Source of the DNA: Mya arenaria
Taxonomy: Eukaryota > Mollusca > Bivalvia > Myida > Myidae
NCBI RefSeq assembly: GCF_026914265.1
Contig: NC_069135.1
Coordinates: 27,229,247-27,293,246 of the forward strand
Direction: 5' to 3'
DNA length: 64,000 nt
Each line of letters starts with the position of its first letter. The stretch's first letter is position 1. Positions 52,181-64,000 of the stretch are shown one piece after another. The translations under genes were made by a program, and so were the position numbers. Under the pieces are notes generated by a model. It was not told where the DNA came from. It saw only the letters and a program-made list of their open reading frames with translations, and made no database searches.

Positions 52181-54783
52181 TTAACCATGGCTACATTCTG
52201 TCGATTTCTTCAATTTCCCCTCGAATACTAGTATTATGTCACTTTTCCCACGTTCATCGTTGCTGATAAAAATCCGATTATGTTCGCAACAAACACACGT
52301 AGCAATAGGCTTTGCAATTTCGTCATTTTGTCCAAAAATTGTTTTCATGTTTCCACTCTTTGTTTCGAGAGCAACGATGCCGTTATTTTTCGTCGCACAA
52401 ACCAAAAGAATATTCTCTCCAGCTCCGCATATATTACCTTGGGCACGTAGACTTTCACCGGAGAATGTGTTGATAACTTGAAGAGACATGTTTAGCTTTA
52501 TAATCATGTTTGCCTTTTGATCAGATACGTATATAAACGACTGATTATATCCTGTTTCAACCCTTAAATGGTTAGGGTATTGGAATATTTGTGAATGCAA
52601 ACTAGCGTTCGAAACAATTTCTAGTGTTTCTCCGTTCACATCAAGTATTTCTACTCTTGGCAGTTCCGTATATGAGACGATAAATCGTTCATCATAATAT
52701 GCAATTCCCCGACAAGACCCATTTACAGTAAATCTATCCACTAAAATTAGTTCTTCTTGTGTGTCCACAATATGTATCTGTCTTTCCATCGGCAAAGTTA
52801 CAGCAACTCTGTGACTTGGTACTATGCACGAATCCGATGGTTTTCCAGCGAGTTTGAGATGTGACATAAAAAGGTTAGTCTTGGTATTGAATAACTTTAT
52901 ACATGCATTTTCCTGATCTGTGGCTAAAAGCCTATCGTTTGGAAGGACCTGTAGACTATTCAGACAGCAAAACGACCAGTCGGATGGGATACTTGCGTTG
53001 ATACCAGGCAGTTTTTTTACAAAAGGCAAAAGTTGACCACAAAAATCTTTCGCGTCATCACAATCTAAAATAAAAAAGTGTATACAATAAAACGGTGATC
53101 GTATATCGTATACATATTTATCTGTATGGATTTTTTTTCAGTAACCTACATAGTTGGAAATGTCAATTTCAGACGTCATTCTCGGAAAATTAAGCATAAT
53201 ACATTAATGGCAAATAATTTGTAAAGGAGAGACGAAATGCTTTGGCAGAGCAAACAGTCTATAAAGGAAATAAGTAGGCCACTAAAGACCACGCCAGAAG
53301 GGTGGAGGGCTGGACGCGTAAATCTCTTATCGGGATTTGTAAAATGAGAACGAGGCTGTATTCACTATCGATTCAACCTTGCGACTGTCAACAGTTTAAG
53401 CACGTTTACGACATACAACAGTTTTAAAACATTTGCGACACACAACAGTGTTTAGCACATTTACAACAGTTTCAAAACCGAACTCTGCTGCTATATAAAT
53501 TACTTTATTCTTTGGAATAAAGGTTTGGTTTTTTACGTAAGCACTTGAATTCAAGAGCATCAAAGATCTACATTATCTACATTAGTCTTTCTTACATAAA
53601 ATAAACGCTCATATTCAATAGAAAAATGTTAACAAGAATGATCATAAAGTAAACATTGAAATAACCTGTGAGATCTTCTGTGAACTGTTCCTTTGCTCTG
53701 CCAACCATAACCTTTTCGACCATATCTTTACTATTTGAAAAAAAAGTTTTATACATGTCGAGTTTAAAAATAATCATACCATACCAGTGTATACAAAGAC
53801 GGATTTCAGGTTTTCATGTGCATCGATTAAACGTGAAGTGTCGGCATACACGTACCTGTGATCAAATCATGATCCGTAGTGTCAGTAAGAGCATCATCGT
53901 CATTATCATCTTCTTTAATCGATCCTAACGCGTTGTTTGTTGCAAGCATACTCTCTGACAATATGTCCCCTTTGAATCGGTATTTCTGTATTGTGTTTTC
54001 TTTGTTCATTCTATCTAATGCTAAACGTAACTTGGCAACTTCTTGCTTTGCGCGTTTAGCTTCAACATATAGCTGGGAACTGTTAACATTCTTAGAATGA
54101 AGTGTAGACTTAATTGAATTAATTGAACTTAATACACCCGGAATTCTTGCTTTCATAGTTGTTAATCGCGTCTCGTCTTTTGTTTTAATTTCTTCTATCT
54201 TGTCAATAAGTTTACATTCGCTTTGTTCAATACGTTTAAATAAATTGAACTTGTAATCTTGTATAGCTTGTTTCTGCTGTGCTCCAAGGTGCTGAGCAGA
54301 GTGGATGGACTTTTCAAGAGCACTTTTAAAATATTTGAACTCATAATCTAATGTTGTGATATCTCCGACAATTGACGTATATTCCACTCCATTTCTATAA
54401 TCCTTGCAAGCATTTGGAATGTGTTCAACCTCGCAATTCCTATGTTCTCTAATTACGCAGTCGCCACACAGAAATGCCAGATGGGACGTGCAGTAGTATT
54501 TCACGAATTCGCTCGGGTGCCCACTGCATATTTCAGTACAAATACCTTCGTTGGAAAAATCTGAAACAATGGAGCTAGGCATTTCGGAATTTTCTAGAAG
54601 AGCGTGATGTCTTGTTATTCTTTGGTTCCTATGGACTTTTGCACAAACAAAACAAAGAAATTCTTCACAGCTGGTACAGAAAGCTTCCGGTTTCTCGTAC
54701 TTTCTGTCTTGCGAACAAGGTGTACATCCTAAACATTCACTTTTCCTCGAAAAATTGCCTTCCCTCTTTCGTGAAACCTCCAT
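52181..54783 (-). CDS. TRIM-like B-box/coiled-coil/propeller protein D
   Basis: Three coding exons on the - strand: 54783-53856, 53725-53666 and 53064-52181. They total 1,872 nt, a protein of 623 residues, with junctions ACAG|GTACGT, TAAAG|AT and ACAG|GTTATT, TTTAG|AT, all phase 1. B-box 1 lies at about residues 18-62 (CLGCTPC, CTSC, CFVC, HRNQRITRHH). B-box 2 is at about 82-130 (CSGH, YCTSH, CGDC, HRNC). Residues about 140-270 are coiled coil (KQAIQDYKFNLFKRIEQSEC). After an acidic linker (KEDDNDDDALTD) comes an NHL-like propeller (LPNDRLLATDQENACIKLF, FIYVSDQKANMIIKLN). No RING. It is far more diverged from copies A-C than they are from each other, and its architecture (long first exon) differs, so it belongs to another branch of the family. 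Confidence 0.9.
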
Positions 54784-55719
54784 TTTTATTTACTATAAGT
54801 ATCCATTTTTTAAAGCAAACACAAAAAGCCAACGATCACAAACCAAACTGAGTTATGAATGATGATTAACCGTCCTGTCTGTCGTATTAAAAAGTTGTAA
54901 TCACTTCTTTCAATCAGGATTTACCGGTTATTGTAACACACTTCAGAGAAACAATGAATAAGCTCACTCCTCTTTTCCTTTCTTTTTTGCACTGTGAAAC
55001 AATACAATCTTGTTAAAGTAGTATTGCATAACATTAACATATTTCTACAGGATAAAACTTCGATATGAAATACAAGTAGACTTAAACTTGACGTTTTGAA
55101 TTACTAATGGCCTTTAACTTCCGCAATTTATTCAAGTTAATAACTATTCAATAATTGTCATATTAAATAGAAGTTGATTCAAAATTTTCATACGTATTTT
55201 AAGGGATTTTTATTTACTCAATATAATACCTATCCCACTTTCTTTAGTCCTGTTTTGAAAGGTAATACATAGAGTAAAAACGCAGATCATGTTTATATAG
55301 AATGTAATTAAATGCTAGAAGCGTAACACGATCGACGTACATAAATTAGGCCAATTAAGCGCAACTGCTAGTTTATGGGCTGAGTAAATTTCAGAAATTG
55401 AATTTGCAAGATAGTCTACTATAATTGAAAGCAAAACACAAATAATTTAAACTGTCACTTTTAGCTGAAATATAAAACATGCATGTGTCTATTGTTGCTT
55501 TAAAATCAGTAGATATGCTTAGAACACAACCTACATTTTACACCAATGAAATTGCAGAACGGCAACCATTAAGACTAGTAGACTTATTATTAACCATTAA
55601 GAATTTCAACTTTCGCGCCTGTTAAAAAGTCCGCCTATTCTGCCAACCATCGGATACAAACTCCCTGTGTCAGACTTAGAGTTGACAATGTATCAGCCAG
55701 TGAGATTGTATTTTACGTC
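54784..55719. other. Upstream region of TRIM D
   Basis: AT-rich sequence without ORFs of interest. A 16-17-bp arm (TTAACCATTAAGAATT, about 55593) pairs with the complement inside the fold-back element at 55720-55829. No clear TATA box at a fixed distance from the start codon was identified. Confidence 0.5.
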
Positions 55720-55829
55720 AGTTGGATGACATGCTGTGAATTCTTAATGGTTAAGAAGGACTCGCGATCGTTCGCTACGTTCAATCCGTCCAATCTTAAT
55801 AATAAGAATTCACTTCATGTCATCTAACT
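55720..55829. mobile_element. Fold-back element 1
   Basis: An imperfect inverted repeat: left arm GTTGGATGACATGCTGTGAA continuing TTCTTAATGG, right arm ending GAATTCACTTCATGTCATCT and AAC. Arms are about 30 bp with a loop of about 45 bp containing CGCGATCGTTCGCTACG. Likely a miniature inverted-repeat element. Confidence 0.7.
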
Positions 55830-56173
55830 ATTACTTAAAGAAGTTTATGGTGCTTACCTAATCAAAAATGAAGTGCTTAAATTATGTTGTTTTTTCATTT
55901 CTTTATTCAATTCTTGCTAGGTTTGCAATGAGTCATATATGCACGTTTCAATAAAGTGGCATTAATCTTGCTTTGAATCCTATTTTTGCATACATTGTTT
56001 TTTACCTATTCTGCTCTGTCTTTTCACAACATTACGCTGATATTTCGATTTAACCAAACATGTAATGCTGAGTTGAAGAAGAGTCAAATCCATAAGATAA
56101 ATATCATAAGACTAAAAACTTGCTTAAAAGTGCACAGAACTGCCACCTTTTACCTTTTTAGCTGTACAACACT

Positions 56174-56385
56174 AACAGGTTAACTAGGTTATGGTTTGCG
56201 AATTCCACTTAATAAGTAACATACTAAATGGTTAACGTAATAAGATTCAGTTTATCAATTAGCTATAAATGCATTCCAGATTCAAGCAGTAACTTGTTAA
56301 TTAGTTATGGTGTGCGAATTCCACTTAATAAGTAACATAATAACTGGTTAAGTGAAATTCGCAAATCATAGATAGATAACCAGTT
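56174..56385. mobile_element. Fold-back element 2 (about 212 bp)
   Basis: The ends form an inverted repeat of about 38 bp (left TATGGTTTGCGAATTCCACT, right complement TATGATTTGCGAATTTCACT). An internal direct copy of the same arm at about 56306 lets the right half fold by itself. No ORF. Confidence 0.7.
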
Positions 56386-58380
56386 GTTTAAATATATTTA
56401 TAGATAAGTGGTAACAGGGACAAGCCAAGTCATAAAACACATCTTTAGAGGAACAAGGCAATGGCCAAAACGAAAAAGAACTAAGGAAACAAACGTACAG
56501 ACGTCACATACACAATTACAAATTACACAAACAGAACACACTTGCATCAAAATAGCTTTTAATACCGATAAAAGTTGGGATTACCGCTTAGGAACGGTGA
56601 GTGAACCACGAGTTCACTGGACACGAGTTATTTTTTATTTTATTTTTTTTATTTATTTATTTATTTATTTTTTTAAACAAATCTGTATAGCCATAACCTC
56701 GCTCTTGTGCCAACATATAATTAATTACAAAATTAAAAAATAAGCCTTAGAACGAATGTTTAGAGTAGTGTTGTGCCGATGATCGATTGTAATCGACAAT
56801 TGATCAGAAAGGCCTATGTCGGCGACAATTGATTATGAAGTTTGAACAATCGATTATAGGAACAAAGGACGTAACCGCTTCTGACTACCAGTAAAGATTT
56901 TGCCATGAAAATATGTTTTGTTTCTGGTTAAAGCTAGTTCAAGTTGTAATGTTAAAATCTATGTTATCCAGTCATATATAATCAAGTTAGTACCGTATAC
57001 AAATGTTTTTGGTAATGCAACTGCTAAAGGATTGGTTCTCAACTTCTCATGTTTGTGGTTTGAAAGTGATTTTTAAAACATTTTACCGTTTACTTCTTAC
57101 CATGACTGTAAGCATTTAGTTTTCTCAATTTTCTGAAAGAAAATGTTCTTGTAAAACATACAGAATATTGAACTTTTGTTGTACTTGTAACTGACTAATT
57201 ATTAAAAAGAAATTGATATCTTTTTTATGTCTTTTGACACATGTAAACAATACTAAATGAAAAATGAAAGACAAAAATTAGAGCCTGGGGTCTCATGTTC
57301 GGAATAAGTGACTTTGTAAACACTAAAGGATAGTTGCGTTCTGAATAAATATTGTACTTTATACAAAGAAATGTATAAACACTATTGTAAGGGAACATTG
57401 GTGCTTAAAACTGGTGCATGTACTGTATCTGTATGCCTTAAATATGATGACCAAAGATAATTTAAATAATAAGTAAATCGATTAATAATCGATCATTGCT
57501 CGGTTTCATAAAGCAATTGTCGACAGTAATGTTTCTGTCCGATTCCCGACACTAGTTTAAAGGTACAAGGTAGGGCACCATACACAATCGCATAAACACA
57601 ATTATACAACACATGCATCAAAATAGTAAATGATTGGTCTACCGCCTTGGAACAGACAGTGAAGTACTGTCGTATTTCACTGGAACACGACTTAAACAAG
57701 TCAATATGCGTATGACATCAAACATGTCCAATTATTTATTAATGATTTAAAAAAAAAAAAAAAACATATATAAGCATTATCGTAGCTAGCGTGAGTATGG
57801 AAACAATAGAGAATAAAATAAAACTAGTTTTCAGTTGCTCAATTATCACAAAAACACTTCAGTAAACTATTTTTAGCCACCTTATCTATAAGCAGGGCAT
57901 GATTCCAAATTACGAATTTCCTCCTTTTTGAAGGCGCGATCTCTCATGTATAATATTTATAAACTTTTTATTTTCCAACAACAGAATTGTTTTAAAAATG
58001 ACACTTTGAATAAACCAATTTTATGTTATTGGTAAAAAGTTCTTATATTGAACATTTAAAAACGTTTATTTTGCAGGAAGCACCTTTGTTTAAATATTCA
58101 TGGTTCTGGGGAAGTTCGTAGATTGCCATTGTTTATATATTATTTTTGTAATTGTATGAGATATTTTTGCAAATTATTGCGACTTCCAAAAACTAGGTAT
58201 CCCGTATCAATTGCAAGTTAATACTTAAGACTTTAGATGAACTTGGACGAAGTCGTTGGGTTACAAATGTTAAAGCTATGAATATATATGGATATTTCAA
58301 GACGTTGGGGATGAAAATTTATTCCTTAATATCAGAGACTTACTGTTTGCTTTAATCTTAACTGGCACGAGTCTACACAA
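56386..58380. other. Intergenic repeats
   Basis: Two diverged copies of one repeat lie at about 56440-56630 and 57560-57700 (shared CATCAAAATAG, TACCGC, TTCACTGG, ACACGA order). A (TTTA)n tract lies at 56632-56676 and a poly-A run at about 57749-57763. No gene is recognised. Confidence 0.6.
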
Positions 58381-58385
58381 TGCAA

Positions 58386-58500
58386 TTGCGTGTGTGTGTT
58401 TGTGTGTATGCGTGCGTGCGTGTGTGTGTGTGTGTGTGCGTGCGTGCGTGTGTGCGTGCGTGCGTGCGTGCGTGTGTGCGTGTGTGTGTGCGTGCTTGTC
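58386..58500. repeat. TG/CG alternating purine-pyrimidine tract
   Basis: About 110 bp of (TG)n mixed with (CG), almost strictly alternating (GTGCGTGCGTGCGTGTG style), hence with left-handed DNA potential. The Cys/Val/Arg-rich ORF over it is an artefact. Confidence 0.92.
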
Positions 58501-58980
58501 AAAATGATAAGAATACTATTGTTTTAGACTGTGAATACCATGTTTTTTTTAAATGTAAAATGTATAGTTATGCATGCCAACAATACACTTTAATTGGTAT
58601 TCTAATCGCACATATTTGAATGACTTCTTTACTCTTTTGCAATTAACCCACCCGAAAAATCAGTATCATTACGTTTTATAGTTGAAGGGAAGTAATCATG
58701 TTTAATACTTAAAACTTGCTTGTATTGATACATTCCCATGACGCAATTAATGTATTTTTGCTGCATACTATTATTTTGGGCCGATGGTTTTTTTCATAAC
58801 CAATTACACTATTGACTTGACTTGAAATACAGAACATTGTCAAATACGTATACTAAAAGTGATTATATAGCAGACCTTTACTTGAGTTAAAACTTAGATA
58901 TAACGAATTAAACTCAATTGTCTTTTTAGATACCGTTCAATAACTTTCTTCCTAAAATATCGATAATACGCATTCTCATG

Positions 58981-59070
58981 TTACATGTCGTCACCTTAGT
59001 TCAATAACTCAATAACTGCATATAGATATAGAAACATATATTGAGTTATTGCACTAAGGTGACGATGTAA
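58981..59070. repeat. Near-perfect hairpin
   Basis: A left arm containing GTCGTCACCTTAGTTCAATA and ACTCAATA pairs with a right arm containing TATTGAGTTATT and CTAAGGTGACGA. Arms are about 32 bp with two or three mismatches, and the loop is about 23 nt. Size and shape would suit a small-RNA precursor or a fold-back element remnant. Confidence 0.75.
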
Positions 59071-60100
59071 TATGAATGTGATTGCTTATATATTGTAAAG
59101 TTCTGCTTCTTGTATATATTATTGTTTTTTGTTAAATTGCTATGCATAATCTTTGCCTATAATGGCTGCCCGCATGAATGGAGGATACAAAGAGATAAGT
59201 TTCAGGTTTCAAGCTTATTTGCGCATATTATAATGGTTTGCCTGTATTCCATAATTGGGGATACATTTTTCAATCGATTTACAACCTCGAGACAATAATT
59301 AGAAAGCACATTCGTTCTTTTTGCCTAAATGTTTATATCGTAAAACATACATGTGTATTTGGTCATGTCGACTTCGTCTAGTTTTTTAACATTGCAACCT
59401 TAATCTTTAAGCTACTATAATAAATATAGAACTAAAGTTGTTTTAACCTTAAAATCATGCAGATTCAAATCTAGATGTTCTCTTTCGTCTAGCTTTCTTA
59501 GATTTGCACTCTATAAATACCAATTCAATGTTTTTTCCCTTTCTATTGTGATACAAAAGTATTCTCTGTATAAACAGGTGATATGCATATACAATGTATA
59601 TATATTCTGTGCATATATGTACTCGTATATCCTTCAATGTCATTCATTGATGTCTATGATGTTCTTGCTCTGTAAATAAGCAAGTGTATATTTTGTTTCT
59701 CTATGTTTCATTAAAATTGTTATTTCTCCCGTATACAATATAAAAATTATGTTATGTTCGCCGATTAAGGAGGACAATAAAAGCTCCATTCTCCATTAAT
59801 TGGTATGTTAGTGGCAAATGTATTGCAAAACAAATATTCTGTTTTGAGACCAGGGCCCTGCTTTAAAATATAGCGTAAATTTCCATGCGTTACCTCGTTT
59901 TTTTTATGTAAACTGCATTTCATTAAAACTATCACAAGGACATTTATCGCATCAAAACTGCCATGATGTTTTAGGGTGTACCTGAGCACTCTTGACCAGT
60001 GCAAGGTTTACAAATTAATACATGTACTAAGATATCTTATTGAAACTGGCCCAAAAGCGTATTTTGTAACAATGAATGTGCATTGGCGTGTGCTAACAAC
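59071..60100. other. Intergenic, nothing recognised
   Basis: AT-rich DNA with short random ORFs on both strands, no splice-linked coding segments and no repeats beyond simple T or A runs. Confidence 0.5.
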
Positions 60101-60207
60101 AGTTAATAATATATACAAAATCAAACAGTTAATAATATATACAAAATCAAACAGTAAATAATATATACAAACTCAAACAGTTAATAATATATACACAATC
60201 AAACAGA
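60101..60207. repeat. 26-bp tandem repeat, four units
   Basis: Units contain AGTTAATAATATATACAAAA followed by TCAAAC, period 26 bp, starting at 60101, 60127, 60153 and 60179. Confidence 0.9.
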
Positions 60208-60477
60208 CACCGATTGCTTTACCAATACTTTTGACTTTTAAACGAAATGAATATTATTAAAGAAATACTTCAAAATCGTTTATTTCAGTAAAACAGATAT
60301 TTCTCTGACAAATGTTGATTTGTTCTAGTTTCAAACATGTTTGTGCATGAATAAGAGTTCGAGAGGGTTTAAAGAGTTGTCAGCATGACATGCACGGTAC
60401 CGAAAAATATGAATTTGCTTTAATAGACACTATCAGGTATGGTATACGTCAACACAATGTGCGCTCTCTATAGGCGG

Positions 60478-63400
60478 TGTACTATAGGCGGTGGTCTGGA
60501 GTTCCTCCCCCTTACACTATCATGGTCTGGAGTTCCTCCCCTTTACAGTATCGTGGTCTGGAGTCCTCCCCCTACACTTTCGTGGTCTGGAGTACCCCCT
60601 TACATTATCGTGATCCCTCCACCCCGTTACACTATCGTGGTCTGGAGTTACTCCCCCTTACACTATCGTGGTCTGGAGTCCCCCTTTACACTATCGTGGT
60701 CTGGAGTCCCCCTCCCTTACACTATCGTGGTCTGGAGCCCCTCTTACACTATCGTGGTCTGGAGTCCCCCCTTACACTATCGTGGTCTGCAGTCCCCCCT
60801 AACACTATCGTGGTCTGCAGTCCCCCCTTACACTATCGTGGTCTGGAGTTCCCCCTTACACTATCGTGGTCTGGAGTCCCCCCTTATACTATCGTGGTCT
60901 GCAGCCCCCCTAACACTATCGTGGTCTGCAGTTCCCCCTTACACTATCGTGGTCTGGAGCCCCCTCCCTTACACTATCGTGGTCTGGAGTCTCTCCCCTT
61001 ACACTATCTTTGTCTGGAGTCCCCGCCTTACACTATCGTGGTTTGGAGTCCCCCCTTATACTATCGTGGTCTGGAGTTCCTCCCCTTACACTATCGTGGT
61101 CTGGAGTCCCCCCTTACACTATCGTGGTCTGGAGTTCCTCCCCCTTACACTATCGTGGTCTGGAGTCCCCGCCTTACACTATCGTGGTTTAGAGTCCCCC
61201 CTTACACTATCGTGGTCTGGAGTTCCTCACCCTTACACTATCGTGGTCTGGAGTCCTCCCTTACACTATCGTGGTCTGGAGTCTCCCCCTAACACTATCG
61301 TGGTCTGGAGTCCCCCTTAACACTATCGTTGTCTGGAGTCCTCGCCTTACACTATCGTGGTTTGGAGTCCCCCCTTACACTATCGTGGTCTGGAGTTCCT
61401 CCCCCTTATACTATCGTGGTCTGGAGTCCCCCCTTACACTATCGTGGTCTGGAGTCCCCGCCTTACACTATTGTGGTTTGGAGTCCCCCTTTACACTATT
61501 GTGGTCTTGAGTCCCCCCTTTCATTATCGTGATCTTGAGCCCCCCTTACACTATCGTGGTCTAGAGAACCTCCCCCTTACACAATCGTGGTCTGGAGCCC
61601 GCCCCCCTCCCTTACACTATCGTGGTCTGGAGCCCCCCTCCCTCCCTTACACTATTGTGGTCTGGAGTCCCCTCCCCCTTAACTATCGTGGTCTGGAGTC
61701 CCCCTCACTTAAACTATCGTGGTCTGGAGTCTCCCCCCTTACACTATCGAGGTCTGGAGTCTCCCCCTTACACTATCGTGGTTTGGAGTCCCCGTCTTAC
61801 ACTATCATGGTCAGGAGTACCCACCCCCTAACATTATCGTGGTCTTGAGTCCCCCCCTTACACTATCATGGTCTGGATTCCTCCCCATTACACTATCGTG
61901 GTCTGGAGTCCCCCCTTACGCTATCGTGGTCTGGAGTCCCCCCTTACACTATCGTGGTTTGGAGTCTATCCCCTTACACAATCGTGGTTTTGAGTCCCCC
62001 CTTACACTATCGTGGTCTGGAGTCTATCCCTTTACACTATCGTGGTTTGGAGTTCCCCCTTACACTATCGTGGTCTGGAGTTTACCCTCTTACATTATCG
62101 TGGTCTTGGGTATCCCCCTTACACTATCGTGGTCTGGAGTTCCCCCCTCCCTTACACTATCGTGGTTTGGAGTCCCCACCTTACACTATTGTGGTCTGGA
62201 GTTCCTCCCCCTTACGCTATCGTGGTCTGGAGTCTACCCTCTTACACTATCGTGGTCTGGAGTCTACCCCTTACACTATCGTGGGCTGGAGTTCCCCCCT
62301 TACACTATCGTGTTCTAGAGTCCCCCCATACACTATCGTGGTATATAGTGCCCCCTAACACTATTGTGGTCTGGAGTTCCCCCTTATACTTTCGTGGTCT
62401 GGAGTTCCCCCTTACGCTATCGTGGTCTGGAGTCCCCCCTTACGCTATCGTTGTCTGGAGTTCCTCCCCCTTACACTATCGTGGTCTGGAGTTCCTCCCC
62501 CTTACACTATCGTGGTCTGGAGTCCCCCCTTACACTATCGTGGTCTGGAGTTCCTCCCCCCTACACTATCGTGATCTGGAGTCCCCCCTTACACTATCGT
62601 GGTCTGGAGTTTCCCCTTATACTATCGTGGTCTGGAGTTCCCACTTACGCTATCGTGGTCTGGAGACCCCCCTTACGCTATCGTTGTCTGGAGTTCCTCC
62701 TCCTTACACTATCGTTGTCTGGAGTTCCCCCTTACGCTATCGTGGTCTGGAGGTCTTCCTCCTTACACTATCATTATCTGGAGTTTCCCCTTACGCTATC
62801 GTTGTCTGAAGTTCCTCCCCCTTACGCTATCGTTGTCTGGAGTTCCTCCCCGTTACACTATCGTGGTCTGGAGTCCCCCCTTACACTATCGTGGTCTGGA
62901 GTTCCCCCTTATACTATCGTGGTCTGGAGTTCTCCCTTACGCTATCGCGGTCTGGAGTCCCCCCTTACGCTATCGTTGTCTGGAGTTCCTCCCCCTTACA
63001 CTATCGTGGTCTGGAGTTCCTCCCCCTTACACTATCGTGGTCTGGAGTCCCCCCTTACACAATCGTGGTCTGGAGTTCCTCCCCTTACACTATCGTGGTC
63101 TGGATTCCCCCCTCCCTTAAGCTATCGTGGGCTGGAGTTCCCCCCTTACACTATCGTGTTCTGGAGTCCCCCCATACACTATCGTGGTCTGTAGTCCCCC
63201 CTTACACTATTGTGGTCTGGAGTTCCCCGTTATACTTTCGTGGTCTGGAGTTCCCCCTTACGCTATCGTGGTCTGGAGTCCCCCCTTACGCTATCGTTGT
63301 CTGGAGTTCCTCCCCCTTACACTATCGTGGTCTGGAGTTCCTCCCCCTTACACTATCGTGGTCTGGAGTCCCCCCTTACACTATCGTGGTCTGGAGTTCC

Positions 63401-64000
63401 TCCCCCTTACACTATCGTGATCTGGAGTCCCCCCTTACACTATCGTGGTCTGGAGTTTCCCCTTATACTATCGTGGTCTGGAGTTCCCACTTACGCTATC
63501 GTGGTCTGGAGACCCCCCTTACGCTATCGTTGTCTGGAGTTCCTCCTCCTTACACTATCGTTGTCTGGAGTTCCCCCTTACGCTATCGTGGTCTGGAGGT
63601 CCTCCTCCTTACACTATCATTATCTGGAGTTTCCCCTTACGCTATCGTTGTCTGAAGTTCCTCCCCCTTACGCTATCGTTGTCTGGAGTTCCTCCCCGTT
63701 ACACTATCGTGGTCTGGAGTCCCCCCTTACACTATCGTGGTCTGGAGTTCCCCCTTATACTATCGTGGTCTGGAGTTTTCCCTTATACTATCGTGGTCTG
63801 GAGTCCTCCCTTACGCTATCGTTGTCTGGAGTTCCTCCCCCTTACGCTATCGTTGTCTGGAGTTCCTCCCCCTTACACTATCGTGGTCTGGAGTTCCTCC
63901 TCCTTACATTATCGTGGTTTGGAGTTCCTCCTCCTTACACTATCAAGGTCTGGAGTTCCCCCTTACGCTTTCGTGGTCTGGAGTTCCTCCTCCTTACACT
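60478..64000. repeat. 26-31-bp minisatellite running to the window edge
   Basis: More than 3.5 kb of units made of a conserved core (ACACTATCGTGGTCTGGAGT) plus a variable C/T-rich spacer (CCCCCCTT to TCCTCCCCCTT). Most units are 28 or 31 bp. The + strand unit has no stop in any frame, and 28 bp rotates the frame each unit, so three overlapping long ORFs arise with motifs such as YTIVVW, LHYRGLE and LTLSWSGV. A block of at least about 575 bp at 62281-62857 is repeated almost exactly 846 bp further on. The right end lies outside the window. Confidence 0.96.

Noticed and set aside
53592..53777. Separate small gene between the TRIM D exons
   Set aside because: Its central part is the 60-nt cassette exon of TRIM D, with matching splice phases; the rest is intron.
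60439..63655. Long + strand ORFs (up to 293 codons) rich in Trp, Ser, Tyr and Pro
   Set aside because: They are readings of the 26-31-bp minisatellite. Overlapping ORFs in all forward frames have the same repeated composition, and no start, splice or domain evidence supports a protein.

Overview
The window looks like nuclear DNA of a bivalve mollusc. It is AT-rich, has many introns, is dense in interspersed and tandem repeats, and carries several B-box/beta-propeller (TRIM-like, RING-less) genes of the type that is greatly expanded in bivalves. The assignment rests on protein style and repeat content. No species call is possible without a database search.

Layout. 1-20 kb: a tandem cluster of three TRIM-like copies on the + strand. 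Copy A is cut by the left edge (ends 938). Copy B is intact (two exons, 7534-10224). Copy C (14952-16938) is a pseudogene with a large internal deletion, frameshifts and a 5'-truncated LINE inserted in its propeller. Between the copies lie a 45-bp minisatellite of about 2.4 kb, tRNA-derived SINEs, two inverted copies of a GC-rich element with 20-bp terminal inverted repeats, and an orphan duplicate of the 3' UTR of the neighbouring KDM5 gene.

18.2-44.4 kb: one complete KDM5 histone H3K4 demethylase gene on the - strand. I could read 30 coding exons with consensus splice sites. They total 5,670 nt and give an uninterrupted 1,889-residue protein with JmjN, ARID, PHD1, JmjC, C5HC2 zinc finger, PLU-1 region, PHD2 and PHD3. 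Its introns contain decayed tandem copies of the gene's own exons (3, 6, 10, 12, 20, 24 and possibly 13), which is the most unusual feature of the window.

44.4-51 kb: KDM5 upstream region, repeats, a long (TA)n tract and a degenerate endonuclease/reverse-transcriptase LINE on the - strand. 52.2-54.8 kb: a divergent intact TRIM-like gene on the - strand with a symmetric 60-nt cassette exon. 55-60.4 kb: mostly non-coding, with three fold-back (hairpin) elements and a TG/CG tract. 60.48 kb to the right edge: an uninterrupted 26-31-bp minisatellite of at least 3.5 kb with an 846-bp higher-order duplication. It is open in all forward frames and gives spurious long ORFs.

How the genes relate: TRIM C and KDM5 converge on a shared 3' region (16.9-18.2 kb). 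That whole junction (TRIM 3' end, spacer, KDM5 3' UTR) was duplicated to 1-3.3 kb. Nothing suggests a pathway shared by KDM5 and the TRIM genes; the link is positional.
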